Shown here: positions 34,936-47,199 of the stretch, in pieces | How positions within the stretch are numbered: the first letter of the stretch is position 1 | Layout of the letters: every line of letters begins with the position of its first letter | DNA from: Telmatherina bonti | Lineage: Eukaryota > Chordata > Actinopteri > Atheriniformes > Telmatherinidae | DNA length: 64,000 nt | Assembly: GCA_933228915.1 (NCBI GenBank) | Contig: OW121840.1 | Location: 7,299,220-7,363,219 of the forward strand | Direction: 5' to 3' | Translations under genes and position numbers: made by a program | The notes under the pieces: model-generated | Database searches by the model: none | What the model was told of the DNA's origin: nothing | The model's input: the letters and a program-made list of their open reading frames with translations, nothing else

Positions 34936-37566
34936 CTGTTCTAACTTGTTCAAAACGTGTTGCTGCATCAGATTCAAATCAGAGATGCAAACTAGAAGTA
35001 CAGAATCAGATTTTAACGCTATAACTACCACGTCCACGTGTGCATTACATGAACATCATGCAGAAATCACTTTTATGTTTTAATTATTGGTCCATGCAAA
35101 TGATGAAAGCTGTGTATAAAGTCCCATCTGACCCTGCTGAAGCCTTTCAAAGGAAACATTTGAAAATGATTTTTCCACCAAAGTAGAATCGACCTTAATT
35201 CTGTCCTCCTGCTGAGGACGGTGCTAGATGCCATTATGGCTCTCGTTTAGGGCATTAACAAATGATTGACGTGGTTGTTTTTACTGTAGGATTGTTGTCC
35301 TTCCACATTCGTGTTGAATGACGAGAGGTTGAATAAGTCAGCGTGAAGCCCAGAACGTATATCTTTCCCTGTATTTTCCCCTTTTTATATGGTGCACTTG
35401 AAATAGCGCAAGATAAAATATCAAAGGGCAACTCAATGAAAAAGGAACGTCTATCTGCACGGTTATAATTTAGCTTTCAGAACAAACACAAGTGGAGCTT
35501 CTCTCCCACTTTATTTCAAAAAGAGAGGAGGGAAATAAAAATAAAGGAGTCAGGAAGCCAAACCAACTCTGAAGGATTTAGAAGCCTGTCCCCTTGGTGT
35601 GGCTATAATTATGGCTGCTCCAGATTGAAGGGTAGGAGGATATGCTGGAGCCCAGGCCAAGATTATAGTCTGCTTGGTAAAGAGAGACTCGATGCGGAAG
35701 AGTAGGTTAAAAGATAGAAAGGGGGGAGAACAACAGGCTACAATGAGAGAAGTTATGAGAAAGAATGAGGAAACGAGAGATTGATGCGAAGAGAAGCTTT
35801 TAACCAGGAACAACATTCACAACTCGTCTTGGAAAAGAAAGCTAAGGCTCGTAGAGTTGGACCTGGTTAGGAAAAATGCAAACAAAGCAAGCCTGAAGAC
35901 AGTGGAAGAATACTTTAAATAGGGTTTAAATGCTTTATGTCAAGTGGTGCATCCTGTGCTCTCCTCTTGTTCTGTATGCAATCAGTGGAAATCCATCAAG
36001 ATTCCTGCAAACATTCAGATCCTGCAGAATTAGAGGCACAAGGGGCAGGGAGGATTTTTCTGTGGATGTCTATAAATCTGGACCAAAATAGCTTAAAAAA
36101 AAAGCTCATGAGGCTGCAGCATGAGAATGGCTTCCCACACAAATGTTTTTTCCATATTATATGGAAATGAAAAGGTATGTTGTGCCAAGCCAGAACTGTT
36201 GGGGTGTGTCGGAGGGATGTTCTCTGCAGCTCCACATTCCTGCTCTAAAATCTTTCAATTATTCTGAATGAGTGCATGCAAAAGAAAGAACATAGAGCGC
36301 TACAATGTTCCCAACGTAAAGTCTGCACATGCATGTACTAAAACCCAGTTCTGTTCACGTCATTTCTGCACAGGCTCCTAACAACCACAAACAGCCAGAA
36401 GAGTTTAGCTGCACTGCATTTGAAGAAGCTGAGGAAAAGAGAATTACTAGAGGTTAAAGGTTATTCCAACCCGCCCAATAAGCTGTCGGCTAACAGAACC
36501 CACCCAACACGAAGCAGGGGGACAGATCCAGCATCGGCCATGTGGATTTTAAAGATCCTTCTTAACTATTATAGATATTGAATGGGGACAATCTCTGGGC
36601 TGTTTCTAACTTCACATTTCCATATAGATGGAGCTGTCAAACAGCCCTCAGGGGGACGGCAGAGACCTGCAACTTATCTTTTTCTCATATCAACATATTA
36701 GAAATCTGTTTCCGTTCCTTTCATGTGGACTCAGGAAAATACGTATTTATTTGTCGTGGTTCGCTTTTGGAACAGCCAAAGGCGACTTGTACAGAAAGAA
36801 AATGTAATTTTGGCCAAAACCGTCCATTTAACCCCGTCCACTGGACATCTGGTGTGTTGGACATTTTCCTGCTGTTTTTGGGACCAACAATGTGTTTATT
36901 TGTGTGAGTCAGCAGATTTCTGCTGTCTCTTCACGGAAAAGTGATGGAAGCCTAGTTTACGTTAATGTGACTTCTCTCTGCTGCAACTGGCAAACATGCA
37001 ACAACTCTGCCGTCGTTCTCATTTCCCTGCTAAAGACGACTCTGTGGGGATTTACACAAACATTCAGGCTTTCCCACCTTCAGCATAAACTAGGAAAATC
37101 CTTTCTTGGTTGGGTGAAGAAAACTGTGTTCTAGTCAAGATTAATGCACTCTTCCATGTCCTCCTTATGAGTCCAGCTCCACACAGGGACGGACTTCAGC
37201 TACTTTCGTATCTTAGCCTCATCCTTTTTAAGAGCAAGATAATTTACGAAGGGCGAGAAGCTCATTTTCCAGACGCGCTGCAGAGGGAGGAAGATGGAGG
37301 ATTGTTCTGTGACTTTGACTGAAGCCAGGGCAGTCACTTGACTTTGAGGGTCCAGCGTTGTTTAGATTCGGTTTGGCAGGAAGACAGTGATTAATAGAAC
37401 TTAGCGAGTGGTCAAACACTGAGGAGAGATTCCAGGGTGGGCATGCACCAGCAAGATGAGGGAGGTGGTCAAAGGGTTTATCCTCAGATGACGTGCAACT
37501 GTCTCTGCTTTGCAAAAGGTACTTTATGGGAACTTCTGAAATGAATCCAGATGAGCTTCAGTTCAC
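34936..37566. other. Unique stretch, no gene seen
   Basis: No supported gene. Bases 35090-35480 are repeat-free and might be conserved non-coding DNA. The plus-strand frames at 36578-36944 have no signal or domain and overlap in two frames, which argues against coding. Confidence 0.35.
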
Positions 37567-37717
37567 CTAAAGCAGCATTTTTGCATTGATTAGAATGAAG
37601 ATGAAGGCAGCAAAGATCAAGCACAGCAAGCTGAAGATGATGGGTGTCCAGATGGCGTCAAAGTGACGACTCAGCATGTGTTTGTCAACAGAGCGGTGGC
37701 CAGCATCCTCCTCCAAC
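37567..37717 (-). CDS. Candidate last exon of a C-terminally anchored membrane protein
   Basis: On the minus strand, an acceptor (ACTGAAACAG at 37718 upward) is followed by one base and then 49 codons to a TAG at 37567-37569. The text starts LEEDAGHRSVDKHMLSRHFD, continues AIWTPIIFSLLCLIFAAF and ends INAKMLL. Residues about 22-44 form a single hydrophobic membrane segment, followed by only a few residues, which fits a tail anchor or a very short C-terminal tail. The preceding segment is charged and soluble-looking. An in-frame stop lies 7 bases into the putative intron, so the exon edge is well placed, but the pyrimidine tract is weak. I do not recognise the protein. Other exons would lie at higher coordinates and none was found convincingly, so they may lie far away or outside the window. 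Confidence 0.5.
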
Positions 37718-37924
37718 CTGTTTCAGTACATTATATTAAAGTTAATTTGCATATTAAATTCTTAAACAGACAAACCATCAATGGAGAGAAACCAATAAGT
37801 GCAAAATGATGCCGTACTTGTCATTTTTCACCCCTCAGTATTCGTCCCGTTGAACAGATGAAATATCAGCTGGAGGGACGTGAAAATCGAAAATTTTACA
37901 CGTTAAATCTATTTGATGATATAA

Positions 37925-38066
37925 AACATCTGAGAGACTCTGCCTCTCTGAAATGCTCCTTTTATACCCAGTCATGTTACTGACCTGTTGCCATTAAACC
38001 TAAATGCTCCTTCTGTTGTTTTTGACTTGTTCTGTTTACTCCTCCAGCCTTCTGTTGCCCCTCTTC
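37925..38066 (-). mobile_element. Tc1-like terminal fragment
   Basis: The text ACATCTGAGAGACTCTGCC, GAAATGCTCCTTTTATACCC, GTTACTGACCTGTTGCC and CAGCCTTCTGTTGCCCCTC is the end of the Tc1-like family seen at 2.9, 10.1 and 34.8 kb. No transposase sequence is present. Confidence 0.75.
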
Positions 38067-38095
38067 CATCAAATATCAAACCAGTATTTGTTACC

Positions 38096-38254
38096 ATAAC
38101 TCCTCCAACATGGCGGAATCAAATGGCTGTCTGGTTAGCAGGCCTCCGCAGAGCTGAATGACATGCAGAGGGAGTTCAGTCAGGTGTGTTGGAGAAGGGA
38201 TGCGTCTCAAAGCTGCAGGATGGTGGATCTGGAGGACAAGGTTTGGGCTATGTA
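38096..38254. mobile_element. hAT-like MITE relic (CCTGCAGG family)
   Basis: CTCCTCCAACATGGCGGAATC near 38101 and TCAGGTGTGTTGGAGAAGGG near 38180 are inverted arms. The GGATGGTGGATCTGGAGGAC end follows. This is the third member of the family seen at 23.7 and 34.6 kb. Confidence 0.55.
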
Positions 38255-38782
38255 ATGTAGCAGTAGGTGAAAGTGTGGAACCCATAGTTAGAAAAAGAAC
38301 AGCAGCTAACTGTAACGTCTAATAATCAACAGGTTTCAGTTACCGTTTACATATCTGAGATTACGACTTTGCCCCTTCTCATTAGTCAGCCAGCGAGTGA
38401 CAGATGGAGCAGCAGTACATTCATCAGAGGACTGACAGAGCAGTGAAACCTGATAGGGGGGTTGTGGAAAATACGTGCATGAAGATAAGCTGTCTTTAAG
38501 GAATTCCCTGCATGCTTGAATGTTGTTTGGTAGAATATAAACACAATAAATTGTGCATCGATTTGAGGAGGAAATTTACCTTAGGCCTCGTTGACAGATG
38601 CACACATACAGCTCTACCCCCCATGTGTGAAACATCTCGTCCAGAAGGCAGAAAGATCTACTGTTTATATGCAACTAGAGGACTCCTTTTCCAACTTTCT
38701 TACTGTTGCAAAGTTTAGGAACAATACTGCATGTCTTTTACCAGCATTTGATAACTTGCATTGAGCTACATGACTTTTGCAG
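38255..38782. other. Unique stretch, no gene seen
   Basis: No gene or element recognised. Confidence 0.45.
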
Positions 38783-39055
38783 GATCACACATGTTGTGTG
38801 GATGAAATGGTGACCAAACTAACCAAAGTGGTTGATGTGCAAAGAAGATGCAATAAGATGTTGGAGTATTTTCAGAGTTTAGATGGGAATTCATGTAGTA
38901 GATACACTAAAATGTTGACGTACGTCGTTCCCAAACCTGAGAGCCTGCTTCCTAGAGGGAGGTCCAGAGTTTTTACTGGGAGGACACAGCTATTGGGTGC
39001 AAATGAGACTTCCCTTGGCCGTCTTCTCAGTAGAAGCTTAAACTGTCACTGTTGA
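38783..39055 (+). CDS. Weak candidate terminal exon, unknown protein
   Basis: After an acceptor-like CATGACTTTTGCAG, 90 codons stay open to a TGA at 39053. The text includes VTKLTKVVDVQRRCNKMLEY and SRYTKMLTYVVPKPESLL, which looks more protein-like than most frames here. The longest pyrimidine run is short and no partner exon was found. No family is recognised, so chance remains likely. Confidence 0.22.
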   Translation, partial: DHTCCVDEMVTKLTKVVDVQRRCNKMLEYFQSLDGNSCSRYTKMLTYVVPKPESLLPRGRSRVFTGRTQLLGANETSLGRLLSRSLNCHC

Positions 39056-39306
39056 ATAGAAAAACTCAACACTCTGAGGTTTTGCATGTTCATGTAAATG
39101 TGGTTGATATGATCAGCCAGTCACATGGCAGCAACTTAATGCATTTATTTATGTACATGTTTAAGATGACTATAGCTCAACCTGAGCATCAGAATGAGGA
39201 AACACGAGGATTTAAGGGACTTTTAACTTGGCATGGTTGATGGTTGAGGATCGACTGGCATTTTCACACAAAGCCATCTCAAGGGTTTACAGAGAAGGTT
39301 GTCACG

Positions 39307-41186
39307 ATCTGAAGATTCTCATGGTGATGAGGCGGAACGGGAGATTCTCATCATGATGAGGTGGAACGGGAGATTCTCATGGTGATGAGGTGGAACGGGA
39401 GGTTCTCATGGTGATGAGGTGGAACGGGAGATTCTCATGGTGATGAGGTGGAACGGGAGATTCTCATGGTGATGAGGTGGAACGGGAGATTCTCATGGTG
39501 ATGAGGTGGAACGGGAGATTCTCATGGTGATGAGGTGGAACGGGAGATTCTCATCATGATAAGGTGGAACGGGAGATTCTCATGGTGATGAGGTGGAACG
39601 GGAGATTCTCATGGTGATGAGGTGGAACGGGAGATTCTCATGGTGATGAGGTGGAACGGGAGATTCTCATGGTGATGAGGTGGAACGGGAGATTCTCATG
39701 GTGATGAGGTGGAACGGGAGATTCTCATGGTGATGAGGTGGAACGGGAGGTTCTCACCATGATGAGGCGGAACGGGAGATCCTCATGGTGATGAGGTGGA
39801 ACGGGAGATCCTCATGGTGATGAGGTGGAACGGGAGATCCTCATGGTGATGAGGTGGAACGGGAGGTTCTCATGGTGATGAGGTGGAACGGGAGATTCTC
39901 ATGGTGATGAGGTGGAACGGGAGGTTCTCATGGTGATGAGGTGGAACGGGAGGTTCTCATGGTGATGAGGTGGAACGGGAGATCCTCATGGTGATGAGGT
40001 GGAACGGGAGATTCTCATGGTGATGAGGTGGAACGGGAGATTCTCATGGTGATGAGGTGGAACGGGAGATTCTCATGGTGATGAGGTGGAACGGGAGATC
40101 CTCATGGTGATGAGGTGGAACGGGAGATTCTCATGGTGATGAGGTGGAACGGGAGATCCTCATGGTGATGAGGTGGAACGGGAGATTCTCATGGTGATGA
40201 GGTGGAACGGGAGATTCTCATGGTGATGAGGTGAAACGGGAGATTCTCATGGTGATGAGGTGGAACGGGAGGTTCTCATGGTGATGAGGTGGAACGGGAG
40301 ATCCTCATGGTGATGAGGTGGAACGGGAGATTCTCATGGTGATGAGGTGGAACGGGAGATTCTCATGGTGATGAGGTGGAACGGGAGATTCTCATGGTGA
40401 TGAGGTGGAACGGGAGATTCTCACCATGATGAGGCGGAACGGGAGATCCTCATGGTGATGAGGTGGAACGGGAGATCCTCATGGTGATGAGGTGGAACGG
40501 GAGATTCTCATGGTGATGAGGTGGAACGGGAGATTCTCATGGTGATGAGGTGGAACGGGAGATTCTCACCATGATGAGGCGGAACGGGAGATTCTCACCA
40601 TGATGAGGCGGAACGGGAGATTCTCACCATGATGAGGTGGAACGGGAGATTCTCATGGTGATGAGGTGGAACGGGAGATTCTCATGGTGATGAGGTGGAA
40701 CGGGAGATCCTCATGGTGATGAGGTGGAACGGGAGATTCTCATGGTGATGAGGTGGAACGGGAGATTCTCATGGTGATGAGGTGGAACGGGAGATTCTCA
40801 TGGTGATGAGGTGGAACGGGAGGTTCTCATCATGATGAGGTGGAACGGGACATTCTCATGGTGATGAGGTGGAACGGGAGATTCTCATGGTGATGAGGTG
40901 GAACGGGACATTCTCATGGTGATGAGGTGGAACGGGACATTCTCATGGTGATGAGGTGGAACGGGACATTCTCATGGTGATGAGGTGGAACGGGACATTC
41001 TCATGGTGATGAGGTGGAACGGGACATTCTCATGGTGATGAGGTGGAACGGGACATTCTCATGGTGATGAGGTGGAACGGGAGATTCTCATGGTGATGAG
41101 GTGGAACGGGAGATTCTCATGGTGATGAGGTGGAACGGGAGATTCTCATGGTGATGAGGTGGAACGGGAGATTCTCATGGTGATGT
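39307..41186. repeat. 29-bp minisatellite, about 64 units
   Basis: The unit is TGGTGATGAGGTGGAACG followed by GGAGATTCTCA (29 bases). Most variation is at a few positions: GAGATT, GAGATC, GAGGTT or GACATT before CTCA, and TGG or CCA after it. GACATT units cluster at 40845-41060, as expected from local unequal exchange. The CCA variant (39760, 40425 and three units at 40565-40640) nearly always goes with GAGGCGG. The period is not a multiple of three, so no long frame arises. Units are contiguous with no unique spacers, so this is not a CRISPR array. Confidence 0.97.
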
Positions 41187-43514
41187 CCAGTAACTGTGTG
41201 ATGCTTCATGTTAGTATGGAACCATATCTCCACCAGTTTGAATCTATCACACCAATAATTATGGAGTTCTGGGGTAAAAAGCGGGTCTTACCTGTTGGCA
41301 ACGTCGACCTTTTCATTGGGATTTTTTAAGGCAGCTCATGTTGATGTCATGCTCGCAACAAATAGTTTACTGAACTTCCTCCTCCAAGCTACTAGTTATC
41401 TGTGCAGCCCATGCGCCCTCAACTGTTACGCTTCCTGAACGAGACAAGATCTCAAGAAAAAAAAAAAGAACTTTTGTGAACTTTGTTTTATTTTTGCATC
41501 AAAACTGATGATAATTTATTTCTCACTCGTCTACTGTAAATAGCTGCGACTTAAGTAATTTCCTACAACTACACACAAACAGAGTGACCACCTTCTCCTG
41601 TGTACAGGTAAACTAACAGACACCTACAAAAATGCTGTGACACACATACACACATGGGAAGAATCTGTTAAGTGGGGGGTTGAGCAGGTCCCAAAACAAG
41701 GCGTGAGTCAGAAACAAGTATGCAGCGGAGCGTTGAATCAGCTACTGATGACAGACCTGCCCAACGACAGCAAAGACTGAGGGAGAGAACAAGGTCAGAG
41801 GAATGAGAGAATAACGTTGGAAGAAGAAAGGGAAGATGGAGGGAGATAAAGGGACGAGGGTAAATGGGTGTAAGGGGGGTGATGCTGAGACAGTGGAATT
41901 AGCAGATTGTGAAAAGCCAGAGAGACCCTGGAGGTTGTTCCGTTGTGTTTTTGTCAGCCATTATGGCCCATTAGAGCCGTGTGTGGCTTTAGTTTCTGGC
42001 TGAGATTAAAGTCTTAGCTGAGGGATACCTGAGAGTCAGCTTTAAGCTGATGGAAAAGGCCCTGAGGAGGGGGTGGGGATGAAGGGGTCTTGTACATGTT
42101 GCAGTGGGACATTTCTCAGTTTGCATCATATTTGCTGTAGTTTGCAGATGAGACAGGACTGATACTGGAAAACAGCGATGTATGCGTTCAGTTTCTAACT
42201 AGTTCTCAAACCCTAACCATTGCTCCCATCCATCTTTCTCTACCTGAGGTTTTCCATTGTTCGGGGTCCTAAGTTGGCTTGGCTAACCCCCATCCTGCGT
42301 GTCCTCCTCTCGTCCTTGAATCATGAGACTCTGCAGATGAGCCAATCTCTCCATCCTTTGCTTTAACCAGGAAACTCTTTAGTGTTTTCAGTGGATGTGC
42401 GCATGCAGCAAACGTGTGTAACGGTAAACAGTATGATGAACTGGGAGTAAAGGTCTGCATGTTGAGGTGGTCCAGATGGCCTGTTAGTGCTCATTAGATA
42501 TGGCTGAGTGGATGACACGACAGTAGCAGTTTCCCTGTCCTTCTCAGAGCTGACTGCGTGAACGCTCGGCAGACGGAGAGATGGCGAAGGCAGATAAACT
42601 GACTGATGTATAAACATACGTGTGAACCCTTCACACACACGCTTTTCTGTTTTTTCCCTTCATGCAGAGCTTTCCGTTCACGCCTGAAAGAAGGAGGTGG
42701 AATCTGAGAAGTGGAACAGATACACACAGCAGACGTGTTCACAGCCACTTGCACACTCTGCAAAAGCAGAAATACACAAGCTGGAGTGAACAAAGATGTA
42801 ATCTCCGTCTGTCTGTCCTGCACACACAAAGAAACCCTTCATCTGTGTTAAATCTACGGTAAGACAGTAGGGTGTTGTGGTGCAGAGGTGTAATTAGACT
42901 GTCTGCTTGCACAGAGGCCTCTGTTGGAATACAAACACTCATCTGGAGACCGACCCTCAGACTCCATCATTATGTCTAAATGTGTGTGAGTCCATAAAAC
43001 ACACATTTTCTGTTTAAAATGAAAAGCAAACAAAAAAAAAACTTCCTACTTGAACGTATGATGACTCCATTAGGAGTCATATTTTGATAGAATTAGACTA
43101 TTTTATCCCATTTTTTTGGGGGGGTGGGGATCCACCATCCAGCTTGGCTGCAGGGCATCCAGGCTCATCACTGGCAGCTCCTTTGTAATGTGTGACCAGA
43201 TGAAAGCTAACTCGCTCTGGCTCCCCCACATCCTGCTCCTGCACAGTAATCCTTCATAATCCCACCCCTGCAATTTTCACCCTGCAGCTCTCCAACCTCA
43301 GCTACCTTGTTTCAGACCTCTCCCCTCCCTCCATTTGTCTGTCTTCATGTGTGTGTCTGTGTGTGTTTAGTAGTGTAATACATGATTATGTTTGAAGGAC
43401 TCTTCACTGGGTTTCACTGTAAATTTAAACAAACAGCAACCACAGTCAACATTATCCTAAATGATGTGTAATTTTCCCCAAATACATTGTATAAAGGTTT
43501 GAGAAATAAATTGT
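41187..43514. other. Unique stretch, no gene seen
   Basis: No supported gene. Overlapping frames at 42269-42942 occur on both strands without features. A short GT-rich run lies near 43347-43372. Confidence 0.4.
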
Positions 43515-44150
43515 CCAATCATTTTCCACCAATTATCTGAGGTCTGGGCTGCAGGAGCTGCTGCTTTTACAGGGAAGTCCAGACTTCCCCTTTCCTTGGC
43601 CGCATCTTTCAGCTCATCTGCCAGAACCCAAAGTCATCCCCAGACCAGCTTGTCCTGGGTCTTCCCAGAGCCTCGTCCCACAGGGACAGGTCTGGAACAT
43701 CCCAGCAAGAAGGCGTGCAGGAGGCATCCTTACCAGATGCCCGAGGCACCTCATTTGGTACCTGTTGTTGTGCAGGATCCAACACCAATCCACTTGTTGA
43801 TCCTCTGTTCCAATCTTCCCTCACTCATGAACCCCTCAACTTGGGACAGGAATTCATTGCCGACCTGGAGAGGACACTTCACCCTTTTCCGGCTGAGAAC
43901 CTTGGTCTTAGTTTTGCAGTTGCTATTTCTCGTCCCAGCCGCTTGAAACTTGGCTGAGAATCTCTTCAGCAAGAGTTAAAAATCATAGCCTGATAAAGCA
44001 AATAGAACCACATCATCTGCAAAGAGCAGAGACCTGATCTTGAGTCCACAAAACCAGATCCCATCAACATCCTAGCACCTAGAAGTTCACGACAGAAAAG
44101 TTGGGAACAGAATCTGTGACAAAGGCGTGTTTTGCACGCAAAGCAAAACA
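43515..44150 (-). mobile_element. Rex3-like LINE relic
   Basis: Read on the minus strand in pieces, it gives SRSGLCSLQMMWFYLLY (a decayed form of the FADDVVLL region, 44010-44090), then KTKVLSRKRVKCPLQVGNEF and GFMSEGRLEQRINKWIG (43800-43910), then the C-terminal block DEALGRPRTSW (43650-43690). The order and motifs match the element at 1-1086. The catalytic Asp pair is lost through frameshift and substitution. The 3' end is near 43515, where a worn tail (CCAATTATCTGAGGTC) is left. Long dead. Confidence 0.75.
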
Positions 44151-44199
44151 CGTGAGGGGACTAAGGGTTCACTCAAATCAGGATATTCTACCAGATTTG

Positions 44200-44850
44200 G
44201 TCCGATTGGGGACCTGGCTCAGTTGTAGGGGGGAGTATCCATGCGGATCGAGACCGTGTTCACGCTGCTCTTTGGTCAAACCAGCCAAACCATTAGAATA
44301 ATATCTCCCCATTCCCACCAGAGGTGGCGCTGCACTAGTATTTAGCAGAAGAGAGGACATGAAGAAGAAAACTCTGTTTCCTCCACCTGCCAGTTAAACA
44401 TGGAGACCAAACTATGGCTGTTTTGGGTTTTTATCGTGTCTTATGCAAGTATCCTGCAGAAATCCACTGCAACAATGGACGCAGTATGAACACCAGATGA
44501 GGCAGAGGACCCTTAACGCCATCGCTATGGATTTACCCACAATGCAATGCTACGCCATATGAGGGACTTTTTATGTCGTCCGCTTCCTGGACTTGGTCCA
44601 CTTGAAACAGACCGAGACCTGTGTTTGTAGGTGGACCGAGTCAGGTTCTTTGGTCTGAATCAAAATTCGTTTGGTGGTTCACATTTCTCCAAATGAAGCG
44701 ACTTTCTGAGCAAACGGACTCTGGTTCGGATCAAAACGTCTGCTGTTAATGTGCCCTCGGTCTGAATGGGGACACGGTTCTTTTGGTGGGGGGTGCCTCT
44801 GTATTCCGGACTGAGATTGTGTTCACGCTGCACTTCACAAACAAAGCAGA
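44200..44850. mobile_element. Composite of GTGTTCACGCTGC-type MITE copies
   Basis: A block of about 75 bp is repeated directly at about 44207-44282 and 44767-44842 (both contain GTGTTCACGCTGC and a GTAGGGGGGAGTA/GGTGGGGGGTGCC run). Between them lie TGGACCGAGTCAGG, TTCTTTGGTCTGAATC and CTCTGGTTCGGATC, typical of a teleost non-autonomous DNA transposon. Boundaries and superfamily are not resolved. Confidence 0.45.
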
Positions 44851-46403
44851 ATTCATTTGTGCATAACTCAAAAGAAAGACTTTCCACTCAAAAAGTCCAG
44901 GATTCAAATGAAAAAGGCTAAATGTGCCCAAAATGTACGCTGACTGAATGGCCCTAATCGTGGATCCAGCATTATATTGACCAAAAGAGAGAAAATGCAG
45001 TCAAATCCAAAGAAGAGCTTTAAAGTGGCCTTCACAAAGCCTGGAGAACTAATCCTGAATGCTACAAGGAGAAATGGCAGGAAAACTTAGAGTTCAAACA
45101 AGGTTCTGACTGTAGAATAATAAAGACTCATAGCTATATGTTGACTGTCAAGTTGTGTAAACTTTGTTTTTGCTTTATATGCTCTATTTCAATTCATGTT
45201 TGTCTGGGTTATAATAAGCTGCTCTACCTAATCCTCATTTTTCTGACAATATATAAGTACACGAGGAGTTACCAAAGTCTTTTGCTTATTCTGATATGTT
45301 TGTAAAATTTCCGATCCAGCAACCATCGATCTTTCCCTGTTACCCTGAATACAATGAAACTGCCCTGGATGGATAATGCTATATGTATTAATTTTGTATC
45401 TCCAGAAATCTTGTATTTCAGAAATCTAAATGTACATATATTCCTGAAAGAAGGTTCTTAATGCATCCCGTTTCCTTTTTGCCCTCTGTGCCCTGTCGCT
45501 GCCCCTCTAGAGCAGAGATTTATCTAATCCCCTCATTCTCATTTGGGGCCCCGTGAATTTGTGGGCCGCTAGCAATGGGGCAGGTATGAAAATTACCCTA
45601 GCTATGCCGTGATGCTGCGTTTCACCTCCCCAGGCTTTCCGAAAGCATCTCACTGCATTTTCAGCAATTCCTCATACACACGTGTGTGTATGACACCATG
45701 CCAGCCCTGGTACTGGCTGGTTCAGGGCTCTGTCGATAACAGTACTCTGCGATGTGTTGAAAGTACTGAGACAGTGGTCTGGTCTCGCCTGCACCAGCCA
45801 TTTATTCTGGCCAGAATACAAAGTGCTGGTCAGGCACGGTCAACATGCAGTCGGGTTCCATGACACTGTAAGGAAACAAAGAGACTTAGACAGTGGTGAA
45901 AATATCCCAGCACACAGAGTGCTAAATACACCCAAATTGACCTCGGACGCATCCGTCCCAAAACTAGCTACTAGTACATTCAGCTTTGGGAAAGCTATGT
46001 CACATATTTAATGTCTTAGCTGAATGTCAGCCCACATCCACAGCCGAAAATGCCTCATCCTGTCCTGATCCGGTATTGTACACGTGCACAGCTCCTCTCA
46101 TTATTGGAAAACATCCCTCAGTTAACCAGATTCGCCAAGTTAACAGTGATGGTAGTTTGAAGTTGCTCTGGTGCACATTTAGGCAAATAAATGATAATAA
46201 ATAATTTTGAGTTGACAAGCTTCAGGCAGATTTTATCATAAAGAATAGTTGGATGGGACACGATTTACTGATGTTTTCTGGGTGAAGTGAATCACTCAGA
46301 TACTTAAAACCTCAATGAAGACCCTGAATTTCTGACAATCCATGGTAATAAGTTGTTTTAGGTTCCCAGTAACGTTTCATAGGGTCGTGGTCTCTGGGTT
46401 TTC
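44851..46403. other. Unique stretch; possible conserved non-coding DNA
   Basis: No gene. Bases 45490-45640 (TTTATCTAATCCCCTCATTC, TGGGCCGCTAGCAATGGGG) are repeat-free and look constrained, an impression only. The frames at 45609-46011 overlap without features. Confidence 0.3.
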
Positions 46404-46690
46404 TGTCGTGGTCTTTCCTTTATCTTGCTTCCTGTTATATTTTGTAGAGTTCATTCCCTTGTCTGATCCATTCCTTTTACTTCCTGTTCACCTCACCTGG
46501 CCTTCATTTGCTGATTGTCACACCTGCTCCTCATTATTGCTCCTTGGTGTGTACATACCTCTTGGTGTGTGTGGTTCTTTTCCAGGTCCTCGTTGCCATT
46601 CGCCATTCATTTGGCTTCGCTCTTCTTCCCTTTCGTTTCTTGCAGTGGTCAGTCTGATTCTAAGTTTTGGTTTTATCTTTGCTTGTGACC
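46404..46690 (+). mobile_element. Degenerate LTR of the 30.4-kb family
   Basis: It starts TGTCGTGGTCTTTCC and keeps TATTTTGTAGAG, CTTCCTGTTCACCTC and GCTGATTGTCACACCTG in the same order as the minus-strand reading of the solo LTR at 30.4 kb. The right end is not defined and no target duplication is seen. The open frame 46342-46701 is incidental. Confidence 0.5.
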
Positions 46691-47199
46691 TGTTTAGTTA
46701 ACTGTACTGATGGTCAGATGAAGCATTGAGGCTAGTATTTGGACGTTTCGGTTCTTTTGACTGCTCTCTTCAAAGTGTTGACTCTTTCATAATGGTTCTT
46801 TATTTACTTTCCCTCAAAGCTTCTGTTTTAATATAATTTAGCCATTACTAGTGGTATGTTTGTTGGTCAACAGTTTTATTTGCTGTTTGTGAACTTGTAT
46901 TTATGCTAATTTTTCATTAGAAAATAGATTTCATATATTAATCAAATCTTTTAAGGGACAAATAGTAAATAAAGGTCAAAATCTAAACATTAAGACCCTT
47001 TATAGTCACTAAATTCTCTTTTTTTCTTACATTGACTCTTTGTTATTTAAATCTGGCTTCCAGTTCTCAGTGTACCTGGTCTGTACCACAATTCCTGTCT
47101 TCCAAGAGATCTTTCCTTCTTTACATGGTGGTATGAGTCTCATCAAAAGTCTGCCCCTTCTTAACATCTGGCTGTTTTAGACAGGAACTGATTCTTCTG
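46691..47199. other. Unique stretch, no gene seen
   Basis: AT-rich, with nothing recognised. Confidence 0.45.

Noticed and set aside
39307..41186. CRISPR-like array of about 64 repeats
   Set aside because: The 29-bp units are contiguous with no unique spacers, no associated genes are present, and the context is a vertebrate genome. It is a minisatellite.
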